From positions 4,288 through 68,287 of the forward strand of contig JBGUEO010000027.1 in NCBI GenBank assembly GCA_041821315.1: a stretch of 64,000 bases of DNA. The letters run 5' to 3'. Below, piece by piece: positions 26,234-35,526 of the stretch. The stretch's first letter is position 1. Every line of letters begins with the position of its first letter. The stretch comes from DIGJ01 sp041821315 (GTDB taxonomy: Bacteria > Bacillota > Clostridia > Lachnospirales > Lachnospiraceae). The notes beneath the pieces are model-generated. The model did not search any database and was not told the DNA's origin. It worked only from the letters and a program-made list of their open reading frames with translations. The position numbers were made by a program, and so were the translations under genes.

Positions 26234-27445
26234 ATGATGACATTAGACCAGTTTGAGGACGCATGTGAAGCTGTCAAAAAGGTAATTGTTCGTACGAAAT
26301 TAGTGTATAGTGAGTATTTTTCGGAAGTCTGTGGCAATAAGGTATATCTAAAGCCAGAGAATATGCAATATACGGGAGCATACAAGGTTAGAGGTGCTTA
26401 TTATAAGATTAGTACCTTGCCAGAAGAAAGCCGTCAGAAAGGGCTGATTACAGCGTCTGCGGGCAATCATGCGCAAGGAGTTGCTTATGCGGCAAAATTG
26501 TATGCAGCCAAGGCTACGATTGTTATGCCAACAACAACGCCATTAATCAAAGTCAATCGAACAAAAGGATATGGGGCAGAAGTTGTTCTTTATGGAACCG
26601 TATATGATGATGCATGCAACTATGCACTTAAGTTGGCGGAAGAAAAAGGATATACCTTCATTCATCCGTTTGACGATGAAGTCGTTGCAACAGGGCAAGG
26701 TACCATAGCAATGGAAATATTTAAAGATCTTCCTACGGTTGATATTATATTGGTGCCAATTGGTGGAGGCGGCCTTTCTGCGGGAGTATCTACACTTGCA
26801 AAACTACTAAACCCAAATGTAAAAGTTATAGGCGTGGAACCAGCTGGAGCAAACTGTATGCAAGAGTCCATAAAAGCAGGGAAGGTAGTTTCCTTGCCAA
26901 CGGTAGAAACCATTGCAGATGGAACAGCGGTTAAGACTCCTGGTGCTACGATTTTCCCTTACATTCAAAAAAATGTAGATGAAATTATTACGGTCGAAGA
27001 CGAAGAACTAATTGTAACCTTCCTTGATATGATGGAAAATCATAAAATGGTAGTTGAAAATTCAGGCTTACTTACAGTAGCTGCATTGAAACATCTCGAT
27101 TGTAAGGATAAGAAAGTGGTATCGGTATTAAGTGGAGGAAATATGGACGTTATCACGATATCTTCCGTTGTACAGCATGGACTTATTCAAAGGGGAAGAA
27201 TATTTACCATATCGGTACTTTTGCCGGATCGTCCGGGAGAACTTGTAAATGTAGCTAGCATTATTGCAAATGAGAAAGGAAATGTTATTCGATTAGATCA
27301 TAATCAGTTTGTTAGTATTAATCGAAATGCAGCAGTAGAACTTACGATTACCATGGAAGCATTTGGTCATGAACATAAAGCAGCAATTATTCATGCATTG
27401 AAAAAGCAAGGGTATGATCCGGTGGAACAACAAGCAAAGATGTAA
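26234..27445 (+). CDS. ilvA: Threonine ammonia-lyase (PLP enzyme with C-terminal ACT domain)
   Basis: Deaminates threonine to 2-oxobutyrate, for isoleucine synthesis or threonine catabolism. The 403 residues are the fold-type II PLP domain with the Schiff-base lysine in GAYKVRGAYY, the substrate loop SAGNHAQG, and the phosphate loop GGGGLSAG. A single ACT domain begins near residue 325 (FTISVLLPDRPGEL). Length and single ACT fit the TdcB/YbfG-like type rather than the longer two-ACT E. coli IlvA, so the regulatory class is uncertain. It follows ftsY by 4 nt. Confidence 0.92.
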   Translation: MMTLDQFEDACEAVKKVIVRTKLVYSEYFSEVCGNKVYLKPENMQYTGAYKVRGAYYKISTLPEESRQKGLITASAGNHAQGVAYAAKLYAAKATIVMPTTTPLIKVNRTKGYGAEVVLYGTVYDDACNYALKLAEEKGYTFIHPFDDEVVATGQGTIAMEIFKDLPTVDIILVPIGGGGLSAGVSTLAKLLNPNVKVIGVEPAGANCMQESIKAGKVVSLPTVETIADGTAVKTPGATIFPYIQKNVDEIITVEDEELIVTFLDMMENHKMVVENSGLLTVAALKHLDCKDKKVVSVLSGGNMDVITISSVVQHGLIQRGRIFTISVLLPDRPGELVNVASIIANEKGNVIRLDHNQFVSINRNAAVELTITMEAFGHEHKAAIIHALKKQGYDPVEQQAKM

Positions 27446-27489
27446 TTGCAAAATAAATCACTTGTTTAATCGAGTAGGAATTCAATTAG

Positions 27490-27529
27490 TATTACTATGT
27501 AGCCCAAAATCTATATAGTAATATTTTTT
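27490..27529 (+). terminator. Terminator after ilvA
   Basis: TATTACTATGTAG pairs with CTATATAGTAATA (13 bp with one G-U) around an 8-base loop, and a T6 run follows. It closes the plsX-to-ilvA run. Confidence 0.75.
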
Positions 27530-27559
27530 ATTGTAGAATAAAATTAATACAAATAAAAC

Positions 27560-27588
27560 TTGTTATATTGTTTGAAATGTAGTATAAT
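27560..27588 (+). promoter_or_regulatory. Upstream promoter candidate before recA
   Basis: TTGTTA (27560-27565) and TATAAT (27583-27588) with a 17-base spacer. It would give a leader of about 160 nt to recA, in which I find only a 5-codon open frame (ATG 27600). Its transcript would pass through the second promoter and the LexA site. Confidence 0.55.
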
Positions 27589-27681
27589 AGGTACTATCAA
27601 TGGGTGAAATTGCTTAGTATAGATCAAAAAACGAATGGTTAAATTCTCGTGTATTTCATAGAGAGAACTCGCAAATACCGG

Positions 27682-27710
27682 TTGACAAAGAAATGAAAAT
27701 ATATTACTAT
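27682..27710 (+). promoter_or_regulatory. Main recA promoter
   Basis: A perfect -35 TTGACA (27682-27687) and -10 TACTAT (27705-27710) are spaced by 17 bases. The start of transcription would fall at about 27717, immediately before the LexA box. Confidence 0.8.
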
Positions 27711-27720
27711 ATTAAAAGAC

Positions 27721-27734
27721 AGAACAATTGTTCG
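27721..27734 (+). promoter_or_regulatory. LexA (SOS) operator at recA
   Basis: AGAACAATTGTTCG contains the perfect palindrome GAAC-AATT-GTTC (27722-27733) and matches 13 of 14 positions of the B. subtilis-type box CGAAC-N4-GTTCG. It begins about 10 bases after the -10, so bound LexA would block initiation or early elongation. It indicates DNA-damage induction of recA, probably with recX. Confidence 0.88.
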
Positions 27735-27756
27735 ATATTTAAAAGGAGAATATAAG

Positions 27757-28800
27757 ATGGGTAAAGAAACGGTTCGCGACGATAATAAATTAAAAGCACT
27801 TGAGTCAGCACTTGCACAGATTGAGAAACAATATGGAAAAGGTGCCGTAATGAAATTAGGGGATAACAGTGCACATATGAATGTAGAAACGATACCTACG
27901 GGTTCGATTAGTCTTGATGTAGCACTTGGTCTAGGTGGTATTCCCAAAGGGAGAGTTGTTGAAATATATGGTCCAGAGTCAAGTGGTAAGACTACCGTTG
28001 CCCTACATATGGTTGCAGAAGTACAAAAGCTTGGAGGAATTGCTGGATTTATTGATGCAGAACATGCACTTGATCCTGTTTACGCAAAAAAAATCGGTGT
28101 TGATATAGACAATCTCTATATTTCGCAACCAGATAGTGGTGAGCAAGCACTAGAGATTACAGAAACAATGGTTCGTTCGAATGCCGTGGATATCGTGATT
28201 ATTGACTCCGTTGCAGCTTTGGTTCCAAAGGCAGAAATTGATGGTGAAATGGGTGATACTCATGTTGGATTGCAGGCAAGACTTATGTCTCAGGCACTTC
28301 GTAAATTGACATCTGTTATTAGTAAGTCAAATTGTGTCGTTATTTTTATCAATCAATTACGTGAAAAAGTTGGTGTTATGTTTGGAAGTCCAGAGACAAC
28401 ATCTGGTGGACGTGCACTTAAGTTTTATGCTTCGGTACGTTTAGACGTACGTAGAATCGAAGCACTAAAGCAGGGCGGAGAAATGGTAGGTAATCGAACG
28501 AGAATAAAGGTAGTTAAGAATAAAATCGCTCCTCCTTTTAAGGAAGCTGAATTTGATATTATGTTTGGTCAGGGTATTTCTAGGGAAGGTGACGTATTAG
28601 ATTTAGCAGCAAATGCGGGAATTATAGTGAAAAGTGGAGCATGGTATGCTTATAATGACGCAAAGATTGGTCAGGGACGTGAAAATTCAAAACAGTATTT
28701 AAAAGAAAATCCTGAAATATTTGCAGAAGTAGAGCAAAAAGTACGGGTGCAGTTTGGACTTGTTAAGGATGTACCACCAGTTGTGGAAAAAGAAAAATAA
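27757..28800 (+). CDS. recA: Recombinase RecA
   Basis: Strand-exchange recombinase and LexA coprotease. The 347 residues have Walker A GPESSGKT at 72-79, Walker B VIIDSVAAL, and the DNA-binding loops around GVMFGSPETTSGG. Length and order are standard. AAAAGGAGAA precedes the ATG. It is controlled by a consensus promoter with a LexA box. recX follows after 29 nt with no terminator, so read-through is likely. Confidence 0.99.
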   Translation: MGKETVRDDNKLKALESALAQIEKQYGKGAVMKLGDNSAHMNVETIPTGSISLDVALGLGGIPKGRVVEIYGPESSGKTTVALHMVAEVQKLGGIAGFIDAEHALDPVYAKKIGVDIDNLYISQPDSGEQALEITETMVRSNAVDIVIIDSVAALVPKAEIDGEMGDTHVGLQARLMSQALRKLTSVISKSNCVVIFINQLREKVGVMFGSPETTSGGRALKFYASVRLDVRRIEALKQGGEMVGNRTRIKVVKNKIAPPFKEAEFDIMFGQGISREGDVLDLAANAGIIVKSGAWYAYNDAKIGQGRENSKQYLKENPEIFAEVEQKVRVQFGLVKDVPPVVEKEK

Positions 28801-28829
28801 ACCAAAGTTAAGAAAGAAAAAGAAAGAAT

Positions 28830-29435
28830 GTGGCTATTGTAATGACAATCACTGGAATGGAAAAGGGATATCGAAAACGAATTCGTATTTATGTGGATGA
28901 GGTGTTTTGCTTCTCTCTTTATGAACGAGAGATTCATAACTATCAACTAAAACTTAATATGGAATTAAGCAGAGAATTGTATGATCAGATTCTTGAAAAT
29001 ACCGTATTTAAGCGTGGGAAGCAAAAGGCTTTGAATCTATTGAAGAGGATGGATTATACAGAAGGTGAATTGAGAGAAAAGCTAAAAAAAAGCGATTTTA
29101 CAATCGATATAGTTGATCGCGTGATTGATTATATTAATTCGTATCATTACCTAGATGATACACGGTATGTAAATCATTATATAGCCTATAAAAAATCAAA
29201 TAAAAGTATTCGACAAATCAAGATGGAACTAAAAAGAAAAGGCGTAGACAACGAACTTATAAATCAGCAGATAGAAGAAGCTAATATTTCAGATAAAATT
29301 GCGATTCAAAGGGCCATTGCGAAAAAGACCAAAGACATTCATTCATTAACCTATGAAGAAAAACAAAAAATAGGAGCTTATCTTTTCCGAAAGGGTTTCA
29401 CAGAGAGTGATATTAGACAACAGTTATTGTTGTAA
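28830..29435 (+). CDS. recX: Regulatory protein RecX
   Basis: Small helical protein that modulates RecA filaments. The 201 residues begin with a short beta region (VDEVFCFSLYEREI) followed by repeated three-helix units. The conserved ALNLLKRMDYTEGELREKL near 70-88 and the later YLFRKGFTESDIRQQL are typical. GTG 28830 has AAGAAAG upstream; ATG 28842, four codons later, is the alternative start. Its position right behind recA supports the assignment. Confidence 0.9.
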   Translation: MAIVMTITGMEKGYRKRIRIYVDEVFCFSLYEREIHNYQLKLNMELSRELYDQILENTVFKRGKQKALNLLKRMDYTEGELREKLKKSDFTIDIVDRVIDYINSYHYLDDTRYVNHYIAYKKSNKSIRQIKMELKRKGVDNELINQQIEEANISDKIAIQRAIAKKTKDIHSLTYEEKQKIGAYLFRKGFTESDIRQQLLL

Positions 29436-29470
29436 CATTGTGAAAGATTACTATATTTTGTGGAGCGGAC

Positions 29471-29499
29471 TTGACAGAGTCATAAAAAAAGTATAAAAT
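29471..29499 (+). promoter_or_regulatory. Promoter of rny
   Basis: TTGACA (29471-29476) and TAAAAT (29494-29499) are 17 bases apart, with about 50 nt to the start of rny. Confidence 0.65.
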
Positions 29500-29548
29500 T
29501 TATATGTTGTATCTTTGTACAATGAAAATTAAATAAGGAGGTGCTCCT

Positions 29549-31102
29549 GTGCCAGATATAAAATGGATTGTACTAGGAATCGTTTTATTGGCCGTGGCCG
29601 CTTTTATTGCTTGGAAATCTGCAATTGCCTATCGAATCAAAGTTGTTGAAGAAAAGATTGGAAATACAGAAAAAAAAGCAAGAGAAATCATAGATGAAGC
29701 TATTAAGACAGCAGAAACTAAGAAAAGAGAAGCGCTTCTTGAAGCAAAGGAAGAGTCATTAAAGACAAAGAATGAGCTAGAGAAGGAAGTCAAGGAACGT
29801 AGAAATGAAGTACAGCGTTATGAAAAACGTGTTCTAACTAAAGAAGAGACTTTAGATAGAAAAACGGAAGCACTTGAAAAGAAAGAATCCAAACTATCTG
29901 TGAAAGAATCAGAACTAGAGAAGACTCGTGAAAAAGTTCAATATCTAGAGGGACAAAGAGTAGCAGAATTGGAAAAAATTTCTGGACTTACCTCCGAACA
30001 AGCAAAAGATTATCTTTTAAAAACTGTTGAAGATGAAGTTAAGCATGAAACTGCAATGTTAGTAAAAGAGCTTGAAAACAGAGCCAAGGAAGAGGCAGAT
30101 AAAAAGGCAAAGGATTACGTGGTTACTGCAATTCAAAAATGTGCGGCAGATCACGTTGCGGAAACTACAATTTCCGTTGTTCAGTTGCCAAATGACGAAA
30201 TGAAGGGAAGAATCATTGGTAGAGAGGGTAGAAATATTCGAACTCTTGAGACACTTACTGGTGTTGATTTAATCATTGATGATACACCGGAAGCAGTTAT
30301 ACTTTCTGGTTTCGATCCAATCCGTAGAGAAGTCGCAAGAATTGCTCTAGAGAAATTAATTGTAGATGGAAGAATTCATCCAGCTAGAATTGAAGAAATG
30401 GTTGAAAAAGCTCAAAAAGAAGTGGAAACAATGATTCGTGAAGAAGGTGAGTCGGCAGCTTTAGAAGTCGGCGTTCATAGTATCCATCCTGAACTCATTA
30501 GGTTATTAGGGCGAATGAAATTCAGAACTAGTTATGGACAAAATGCGTTAAAGCATTCGATTGAAGTAGCACATTTATCTGGATTACTTGCTGGGGAAAT
30601 TGGTGTTGATGTTAGATTAGCAAAACGTGCTGGTTTATTACATGACATTGGTAAATCAGTAGACCATGATATGGAAGGTTCTCATATTCAAATTGGTTCT
30701 GATTTATGCAGAAAGTACAAGGAATCTCCACTGATTATCAATGCAGTAGAAGCACATCATGGTGATGTTGAACCAGAAACATTAATCGCATGTATTGTAC
30801 AAGCTGCAGATACAATTTCTGCTGCAAGACCTGGTGCAAGGCGTGAAACGCTTGAAACTTATACAAACAGATTGAAACAATTAGAAGATATTACAAACAG
30901 CTTTAAAGGAGTTGATAAATCCTTTGCAATTCAAGCAGGTCGTGAAGTTCGAGTGATGGTTATACCAGAACAAGTAACTGATGCGGATATGATTTTACTT
31001 GCAAGAGATGTATCAAAACAAATTGAATCCGAATTAGAATATCCGGGTCAAGTTAAAGTTAATGTTATTCGTGAATCAAGAGTTATTGATTATGCGAAGT
31101 AA
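29549..31102 (+). CDS. rny: Ribonuclease Y
   Basis: Membrane-anchored endoribonuclease that starts mRNA decay. The 517 residues show an N-terminal transmembrane helix (about 5-22), a long charged coiled coil (about 25-190), a KH domain with GRIIGREGRNIRTLE (about 215-230), and an HD domain with HSIEVAHLSG and LLHDIGKSVDH. The start is GTG behind AAGGAGGTG. It ends at a strong terminator. Confidence 0.98.
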   Translation: MPDIKWIVLGIVLLAVAAFIAWKSAIAYRIKVVEEKIGNTEKKAREIIDEAIKTAETKKREALLEAKEESLKTKNELEKEVKERRNEVQRYEKRVLTKEETLDRKTEALEKKESKLSVKESELEKTREKVQYLEGQRVAELEKISGLTSEQAKDYLLKTVEDEVKHETAMLVKELENRAKEEADKKAKDYVVTAIQKCAADHVAETTISVVQLPNDEMKGRIIGREGRNIRTLETLTGVDLIIDDTPEAVILSGFDPIRREVARIALEKLIVDGRIHPARIEEMVEKAQKEVETMIREEGESAALEVGVHSIHPELIRLLGRMKFRTSYGQNALKHSIEVAHLSGLLAGEIGVDVRLAKRAGLLHDIGKSVDHDMEGSHIQIGSDLCRKYKESPLIINAVEAHHGDVEPETLIACIVQAADTISAARPGARRETLETYTNRLKQLEDITNSFKGVDKSFAIQAGREVRVMVIPEQVTDADMILLARDVSKQIESELEYPGQVKVNVIRESRVIDYAK

Positions 31103-31135
31103 TTTTATTAAGTGCTGATGAATAAGTAGTTAATT

Positions 31136-31186
31136 GGAGTTGTCATAATACGAAGGATAGAGTGGTGTTATGACAGCTCCTTTTTG
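31136..31186 (+). terminator. Terminator after rny
   Basis: GGAGTTGTCATAATAC pairs with GTGTTATGACAGCTCC over 16 bp with few mismatches, followed by T5. Confidence 0.85.
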
Positions 31187-31230
31187 TTGTGCAAAAATTG
31201 ATTCGATATCCTTAAGAGTTGGAAAAATCC

Positions 31231-31259
31231 TTTTCATAAATACCGAATTATGGTATACT
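31231..31259 (+). promoter_or_regulatory. Promoter of the alarmone synthetase unit
   Basis: An extended -10 TGGTATACT (hexamer 31254-31259) with a TTTTCA -35 candidate (31231-31236) 17 bases upstream. It starts the relQ-pseudouridine synthase-HAD run. Confidence 0.6.
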
Positions 31260-31315
31260 TATTCGAGGAGATTTGTCATTGCAATTTATAATTTTAAGAT
31301 AATGAGGGGAAAAAA

Positions 31316-32119
31316 ATGGAAATACAATTATGGAGAGAAATATTGGATCCCTACGCATTAGCAGTAGATGAATTGGTTTTAAATTTTAATCATATGATAT
31401 GTGAACACCGACAAGCAGGAGCGTATTCACCCATTGAATTAGTAACTGGAAGAGTAAAAAAAATTTCGAGTATATTAGAAAAAGCACAAAGAAAACAAAT
31501 TGACTTAGAGGATATTGAAGAGAAGCTAGATGATATTGCAGGAATTCGTATTATTTGTCAATTTGTAGAGGATATCGATCGTGTGGTAGAAATAATACGA
31601 AAACGGAATGATATGAAAATATTGGAAGAAAAAGATTATATTGAAAAAGCAAAAGAAAGCGGATATCGAAGTTATCATATTGTTATTAGTTACGTGGTTC
31701 AAACGATGAATGGTCCTAAGGAAATTAAGGCAGAAATACAAATACGTACGCTTGCAATGAATTTCTGGGCTACAGTGGAACATTCGCTTCAATATAAATA
31801 CAAAGAAAATATGCCACCGCATATTAGGCAACGTTTATCCAAAGCAGCAGAAGCAATTGTTATTTTGGATGAAGAGATGTCAGAAGTTCGGGGTGAAATT
31901 ATGGATGCACAGAATTCCTTTCGACGAAAAGCAGATATTGTTGCGGATATTTTAAATAATATTCAAAATTTATATAAAGTATCAAATAAGCGAGAAGTTG
32001 TAAAGATCCAAGATGAATTTTTTCGTATTTATGAAAGTGATGATGTGGATCAGTTAGAGCGTTTCAACCGACAACTTGATATTATTGCAGAAGGTTATCG
32101 GGCACAAAGTTTAAATTAA
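31316..32119 (+). CDS. relQ: Small alarmone synthetase, RelQ type ((p)ppGpp synthetase)
   Basis: A single-domain GTP pyrophosphokinase without the hydrolase, TGS or ACT domains of long Rel. The 267 residues carry the RelA/SpoT synthetase core: LDDIAGIRIICQF (about 71-83), GYRSYHIVI, and AEIQIRTLAMNFWATVEH (about 141-158), with the catalytic acidic and nucleotide-binding residues intact. A C-terminal helical extension (about 195-267) is typical of RelQ tetramers. GAGGGGA precedes the ATG. B. subtilis RelQ is about 210 residues, so this one is somewhat longer. Confidence 0.9.
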   Translation: MEIQLWREILDPYALAVDELVLNFNHMICEHRQAGAYSPIELVTGRVKKISSILEKAQRKQIDLEDIEEKLDDIAGIRIICQFVEDIDRVVEIIRKRNDMKILEEKDYIEKAKESGYRSYHIVISYVVQTMNGPKEIKAEIQIRTLAMNFWATVEHSLQYKYKENMPPHIRQRLSKAAEAIVILDEEMSEVRGEIMDAQNSFRRKADIVADILNNIQNLYKVSNKREVVKIQDEFFRIYESDDVDQLERFNRQLDIIAEGYRAQSLN

Positions 32120-32137
32120 AAGAAAAATGGTGATGGA

Positions 32138-32872
32138 ATGACAGAAAGTTTGCGTTTAGATAAATATTTGGCGGATATGGGAATTGGTACCCGAAGTGAA
32201 ATAAAGAATATGATACGAAAAAGTCTGGTTTTGGTTAATGGTGAAGTAGAAAAAAAATCAGAGCGGAAAATTATTCCTGCGGAAACAACAGTTATTTGTA
32301 ATGGTATGGAAATTATATATCATTCCTATGAGTACTTTATGTTAAATAAACCAGCGGGTATTATTACAGCAACAATGGATAAAAAAGAGAGTACAGTGCT
32401 AGACCTCTTGGATGAGGTAAAACGAAAAGACTTGTTTCCGGTAGGCAGGCTTGATAAAGATACCGAGGGATTGCTTTTAATTACAAATGATGGAGACTTA
32501 GCACATGAGTTGTTAAGTCCTAAAAAACATGTTGCAAAAACATATTTTGCTCGAGTTGTGGGCAGGGTTATTGATGCAGATGTATCTGCATTTGAAGAAG
32601 GAGTGTGGATTGAGCACGGGATAAAAACAAAGCCAGCAGAGCTAAAGATTCTACAAAGTGATGCAATATCAGAAGTTTTGCTTACCATCTACGAAGGTAA
32701 GTTCCATCAGGTAAAACGAATGTTTGAAGCCGTTGATAAAAAAGTCTTGTATTTAAAGCGGATTTCGATGGGAACACTTACGTTAGACGAAACATTAAAA
32801 GTAGGAGAATATCGTCTTCTTACAGAAACAGAATTAAAAGAACTAAAGACTAGGAGAACATATGTTAAATAA
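32138..32872 (+). CDS. RsuA-family rRNA pseudouridine synthase
   Basis: Site-specific uridine isomerase acting on rRNA. The 244 residues have an N-terminal S4 RNA-binding domain (about 1-60), then the catalytic domain with GRLDKDTEGLLLITNDGDLAH containing the catalytic Asp, and KTYFARVVG. The size matches RsuA (16S U516) rather than RluB, but members overlap, so the exact target is not fixed. The HAD gene overlaps its end by 11 nt. Confidence 0.9.
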   Translation: MTESLRLDKYLADMGIGTRSEIKNMIRKSLVLVNGEVEKKSERKIIPAETTVICNGMEIIYHSYEYFMLNKPAGIITATMDKKESTVLDLLDEVKRKDLFPVGRLDKDTEGLLLITNDGDLAHELLSPKKHVAKTYFARVVGRVIDADVSAFEEGVWIEHGIKTKPAELKILQSDAISEVLLTIYEGKFHQVKRMFEAVDKKVLYLKRISMGTLTLDETLKVGEYRLLTETELKELKTRRTYVK

Positions 32873-33503
32873 TATTGATGCCGTAATATTTGATTTGGAT
32901 GGAACCTTAATTGATTCCATGTGGATGTGGAAAGAGATTGATGTTGAATATCTTTCTAAGTTTAATTTGAAATTGCCAAGTGATTTACAAACTGAAATTG
33001 AAGGAATGAGTTTTTCGGAAACGGCAGCATACTTTAAAAAACGGTTTCAATTAAGTGATACAATAGAGAAAATAAAGGCTGACTGGAATGAAATGGCTTA
33101 TCGCAAATATAGATATGAGATATTGTTCAAAAAAGGGGCTTTGGAATTCCTAAACATTTTAAAAAAACAGAATATCAAAACTGGAATTGCTACAAGCAAT
33201 TCTAAGAGTTTGGTAACTGCAATCATTGCAAATCATAAAATAGATCATTTGTTCGATTCAATACATACTTCCTGTGAAGTTGAAAAAGGGAAACCAGCTC
33301 CGGATATCTATCTATTAGTGGCAAAGGATTTGGAAGTAGCACCAAACCGTTGCCTTGTTTTTGAAGATGTTGTTAATGGTATTAAAGCTGGCAAAGAAGC
33401 CAAAATGAAAGTTTGCGCTGTTTATGATGATTTTTCAAAAGATAATGATGAGAAGAAGAGAATATTAGCGGATTATTACATTCATGACTTTACTGAAATA
33501 TAG
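32862..33503 (+). CDS. HAD-superfamily hydrolase (beta-phosphoglucomutase-like phosphatase)
   Basis: A 213-residue phosphatase with the HAD motifs in order: FDLDGTLIDS (motif I with the nucleophile Asp), GIATSNSKS (motif II), the lysine in KGKPAPDIYL (motif III), and FEDVVNGIKAG (motif IV). The inserted helical cap (about 20-85) is of the C1 type seen in beta-phosphoglucomutase and phosphoglycolate phosphatase. The substrate cannot be read from sequence or context. It overlaps the preceding pseudouridine synthase gene by 11 nt. Confidence 0.9.
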   Translation: MLNNIDAVIFDLDGTLIDSMWMWKEIDVEYLSKFNLKLPSDLQTEIEGMSFSETAAYFKKRFQLSDTIEKIKADWNEMAYRKYRYEILFKKGALEFLNILKKQNIKTGIATSNSKSLVTAIIANHKIDHLFDSIHTSCEVEKGKPAPDIYLLVAKDLEVAPNRCLVFEDVVNGIKAGKEAKMKVCAVYDDFSKDNDEKKRILADYYIHDFTEI

Positions 33504-33571
33504 AGTGCTGAGAAATACTAAAATACGAGTCAACCGAACAATTTTTTACACAGAAAAATGGAGCATACTAA

Positions 33572-35476
33572 ATGAAAGATTTTTTACCAATTTGTAAAGA
33601 AGATATGAAAAAAAGAGGTTGGAGTGAGGTTGATTTTGTCTATATAATCGGGGATGCATATGTTGATCATCATTCGTTTGGACCTGCAATTATAAGCAGA
33701 GTGTTAGAAAGTCATGGATATAAAGTAGGAATTATTTCACAACCAGACTGGAAGAACGAAGAAAGCGTTACTGTCTTTGGAAAACCACGTCTGGGTTTTT
33801 TAGTTTCTGCGGGAAATATGGATACGATGGTAAACCATTATACGGTTAATAAAAAACATAGAAGTCAGGACGCATATACTCCGGGAGGAGTTATGGGGAA
33901 ACGACCAGATCGTGCTACAATTTGTTACGGGAATTTAATTCGGAAAAAATATAAAAATACACCTATTATTATTGGGGGTATTGAGGCTAGTTTGCGTCGC
34001 TTGGCACACTATGATTATTGGAATAATTCAATTAAACGATCCATTCTTTTGGATTCAAGTGCGGATTTGATTTCGTATGGTATGGGAGAAAAATCAATTG
34101 TAGATGTTGCAGATGCACTGAATAGCGGAATTTTAATTTCAGATATTACATTTATAGAGGGCACTGTTTATAAAACGAAAAATTTAGATAGTGTATATGA
34201 TGCGATTCAACTTCCAAGTTTCGAAGAAATTAAGGCAAATAAAAAAGTGTTTGCACAAAGTTTTTATACACAATATTGCAATACCGATCCATTTTCAGGA
34301 AATCGATTGGTTGAGAAATATAAGGAGAATGAATATGTCGTTCAAAACCCTCCGGCTAAACCGCTGACAAGTGAAGAAATGGACGCGGTCTATGCCCTTC
34401 CCTTTATGCGTACGTATCATCCGTCGTATGAGAGTCTTGGTGGAGTGCCGGCTATGAAGGAACTTAATTTCAGTCTTACGAGTAATCGTGGCTGTTTTGG
34501 TGGATGCAGCTTTTGTGCGCTAACCTTCCATCAAGGGCGAATTGTACAGACAAGAAGTCATGCATCTATTTTGGAAGAAGCAAAGCAATTAACACAGGAG
34601 AAAGAGTTTAAAGGATATATTAATGATGTGGGAGGACCTACAGCAAATTTTCGGCATAGTTCTTGTGAAAAACAGTGGAAAAAGGGTGTTTGCACCAATA
34701 AGCAATGTTTGTTTCCAACACCATGCAAAAACCTTACCGTGGATCATAAGGATTATATGGAGCTTCTGAAAAAGCTTCGGAGTCTACCAAAGGTAAAAAA
34801 AGTATTTATTCGTTCGGGTATTCGATTTGATTATGTGATGGCAGATAAGGACAAGTCTTTTATGAGTGAATTGTGTGAATATCATGTAAGTGGACAATTA
34901 AAAGTTGCTCCAGAACATGTATGTGATACGGTTCTAAAACGAATGGGAAAACCAGAAAATTCAGTGTATGAATCGTTTATTAAAGAATATGAAAGAGCAA
35001 ATAAGAAATTGGGTAAGAAACAGTATGTAGTGCCGTATCTTATGTCATCTCATCCAGGCTCTACAATGAAAGAAGCGGTTACATTAGCGGAATATGTAAG
35101 GGATTTGGGATATATGCCCGAACAAGTTCAGGATTTTTATCCAACTCCGGCGACAATATCAACTTGTATGTATTATACAGGATTGGATCCTCGTACGATG
35201 GAGGAAGTGTATGTACCAAGAAGTCAAAAGGAAAAACAGATGCAGCGTGCACTTATTCAATATCGAAATCCTAAAAATTATTCATTGGTAGTTGATGCTT
35301 TGAGGCTTGCAAAAAGGGAAGACTTGATTGGATATGGAAAAGAGTGTCTGGTTTTACCAAGACAGTTTTCACAGAAAGGAAAGAAACAAGGACAGGATAA
35401 AAAAAATGCTGTACCAGCAAAAAAAGAAAATTCCAGGCGCAAATCCATTCGTACGGTGCATAAGAAAAAGAAATGA
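33572..35476 (+). CDS. YgiQ-family radical SAM protein
   Basis: A 634-residue member of the uncharacterised YgiQ family. It starts MKDFLPICKEDMKKRGW and has DAYVDHHSFG, both typical. The radical SAM motif GCFGGCSFC lies near residue 310, and a second Cys-rich segment (CEKQWKKGVCTNKQC, about 368-382) may bind a further metal. HPGSTMKEA and DFYPTPATISTCMYYTG are later family markers. The last 35 or so residues are a very basic Lys/Gln/Arg-rich tail, likely disordered and perhaps nucleic-acid binding. The biochemical role of the family is unknown to me. Confidence 0.9.
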   Translation: MKDFLPICKEDMKKRGWSEVDFVYIIGDAYVDHHSFGPAIISRVLESHGYKVGIISQPDWKNEESVTVFGKPRLGFLVSAGNMDTMVNHYTVNKKHRSQDAYTPGGVMGKRPDRATICYGNLIRKKYKNTPIIIGGIEASLRRLAHYDYWNNSIKRSILLDSSADLISYGMGEKSIVDVADALNSGILISDITFIEGTVYKTKNLDSVYDAIQLPSFEEIKANKKVFAQSFYTQYCNTDPFSGNRLVEKYKENEYVVQNPPAKPLTSEEMDAVYALPFMRTYHPSYESLGGVPAMKELNFSLTSNRGCFGGCSFCALTFHQGRIVQTRSHASILEEAKQLTQEKEFKGYINDVGGPTANFRHSSCEKQWKKGVCTNKQCLFPTPCKNLTVDHKDYMELLKKLRSLPKVKKVFIRSGIRFDYVMADKDKSFMSELCEYHVSGQLKVAPEHVCDTVLKRMGKPENSVYESFIKEYERANKKLGKKQYVVPYLMSSHPGSTMKEAVTLAEYVRDLGYMPEQVQDFYPTPATISTCMYYTGLDPRTMEEVYVPRSQKEKQMQRALIQYRNPKNYSLVVDALRLAKREDLIGYGKECLVLPRQFSQKGKKQGQDKKNAVPAKKENSRRKSIRTVHKKKK

Positions 35477-35526
35477 TAAAATGTCACATGGATAAAATTG
35501 GGAGAGAAAAAACAGGAGGATAATAA

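Noticed and set aside
31170..31361. 63-codon plus-strand open frame
   Set aside because: It starts inside the right arm of the rny terminator, spans the next promoter, lacks a ribosome site and runs into the alarmone synthetase gene in another frame.
32862..33503. HAD gene as a true beta-phosphoglucomutase
   Set aside because: The motifs fit the superfamily, but there is no maltose or trehalose phosphorylase context, so the substrate is left open.
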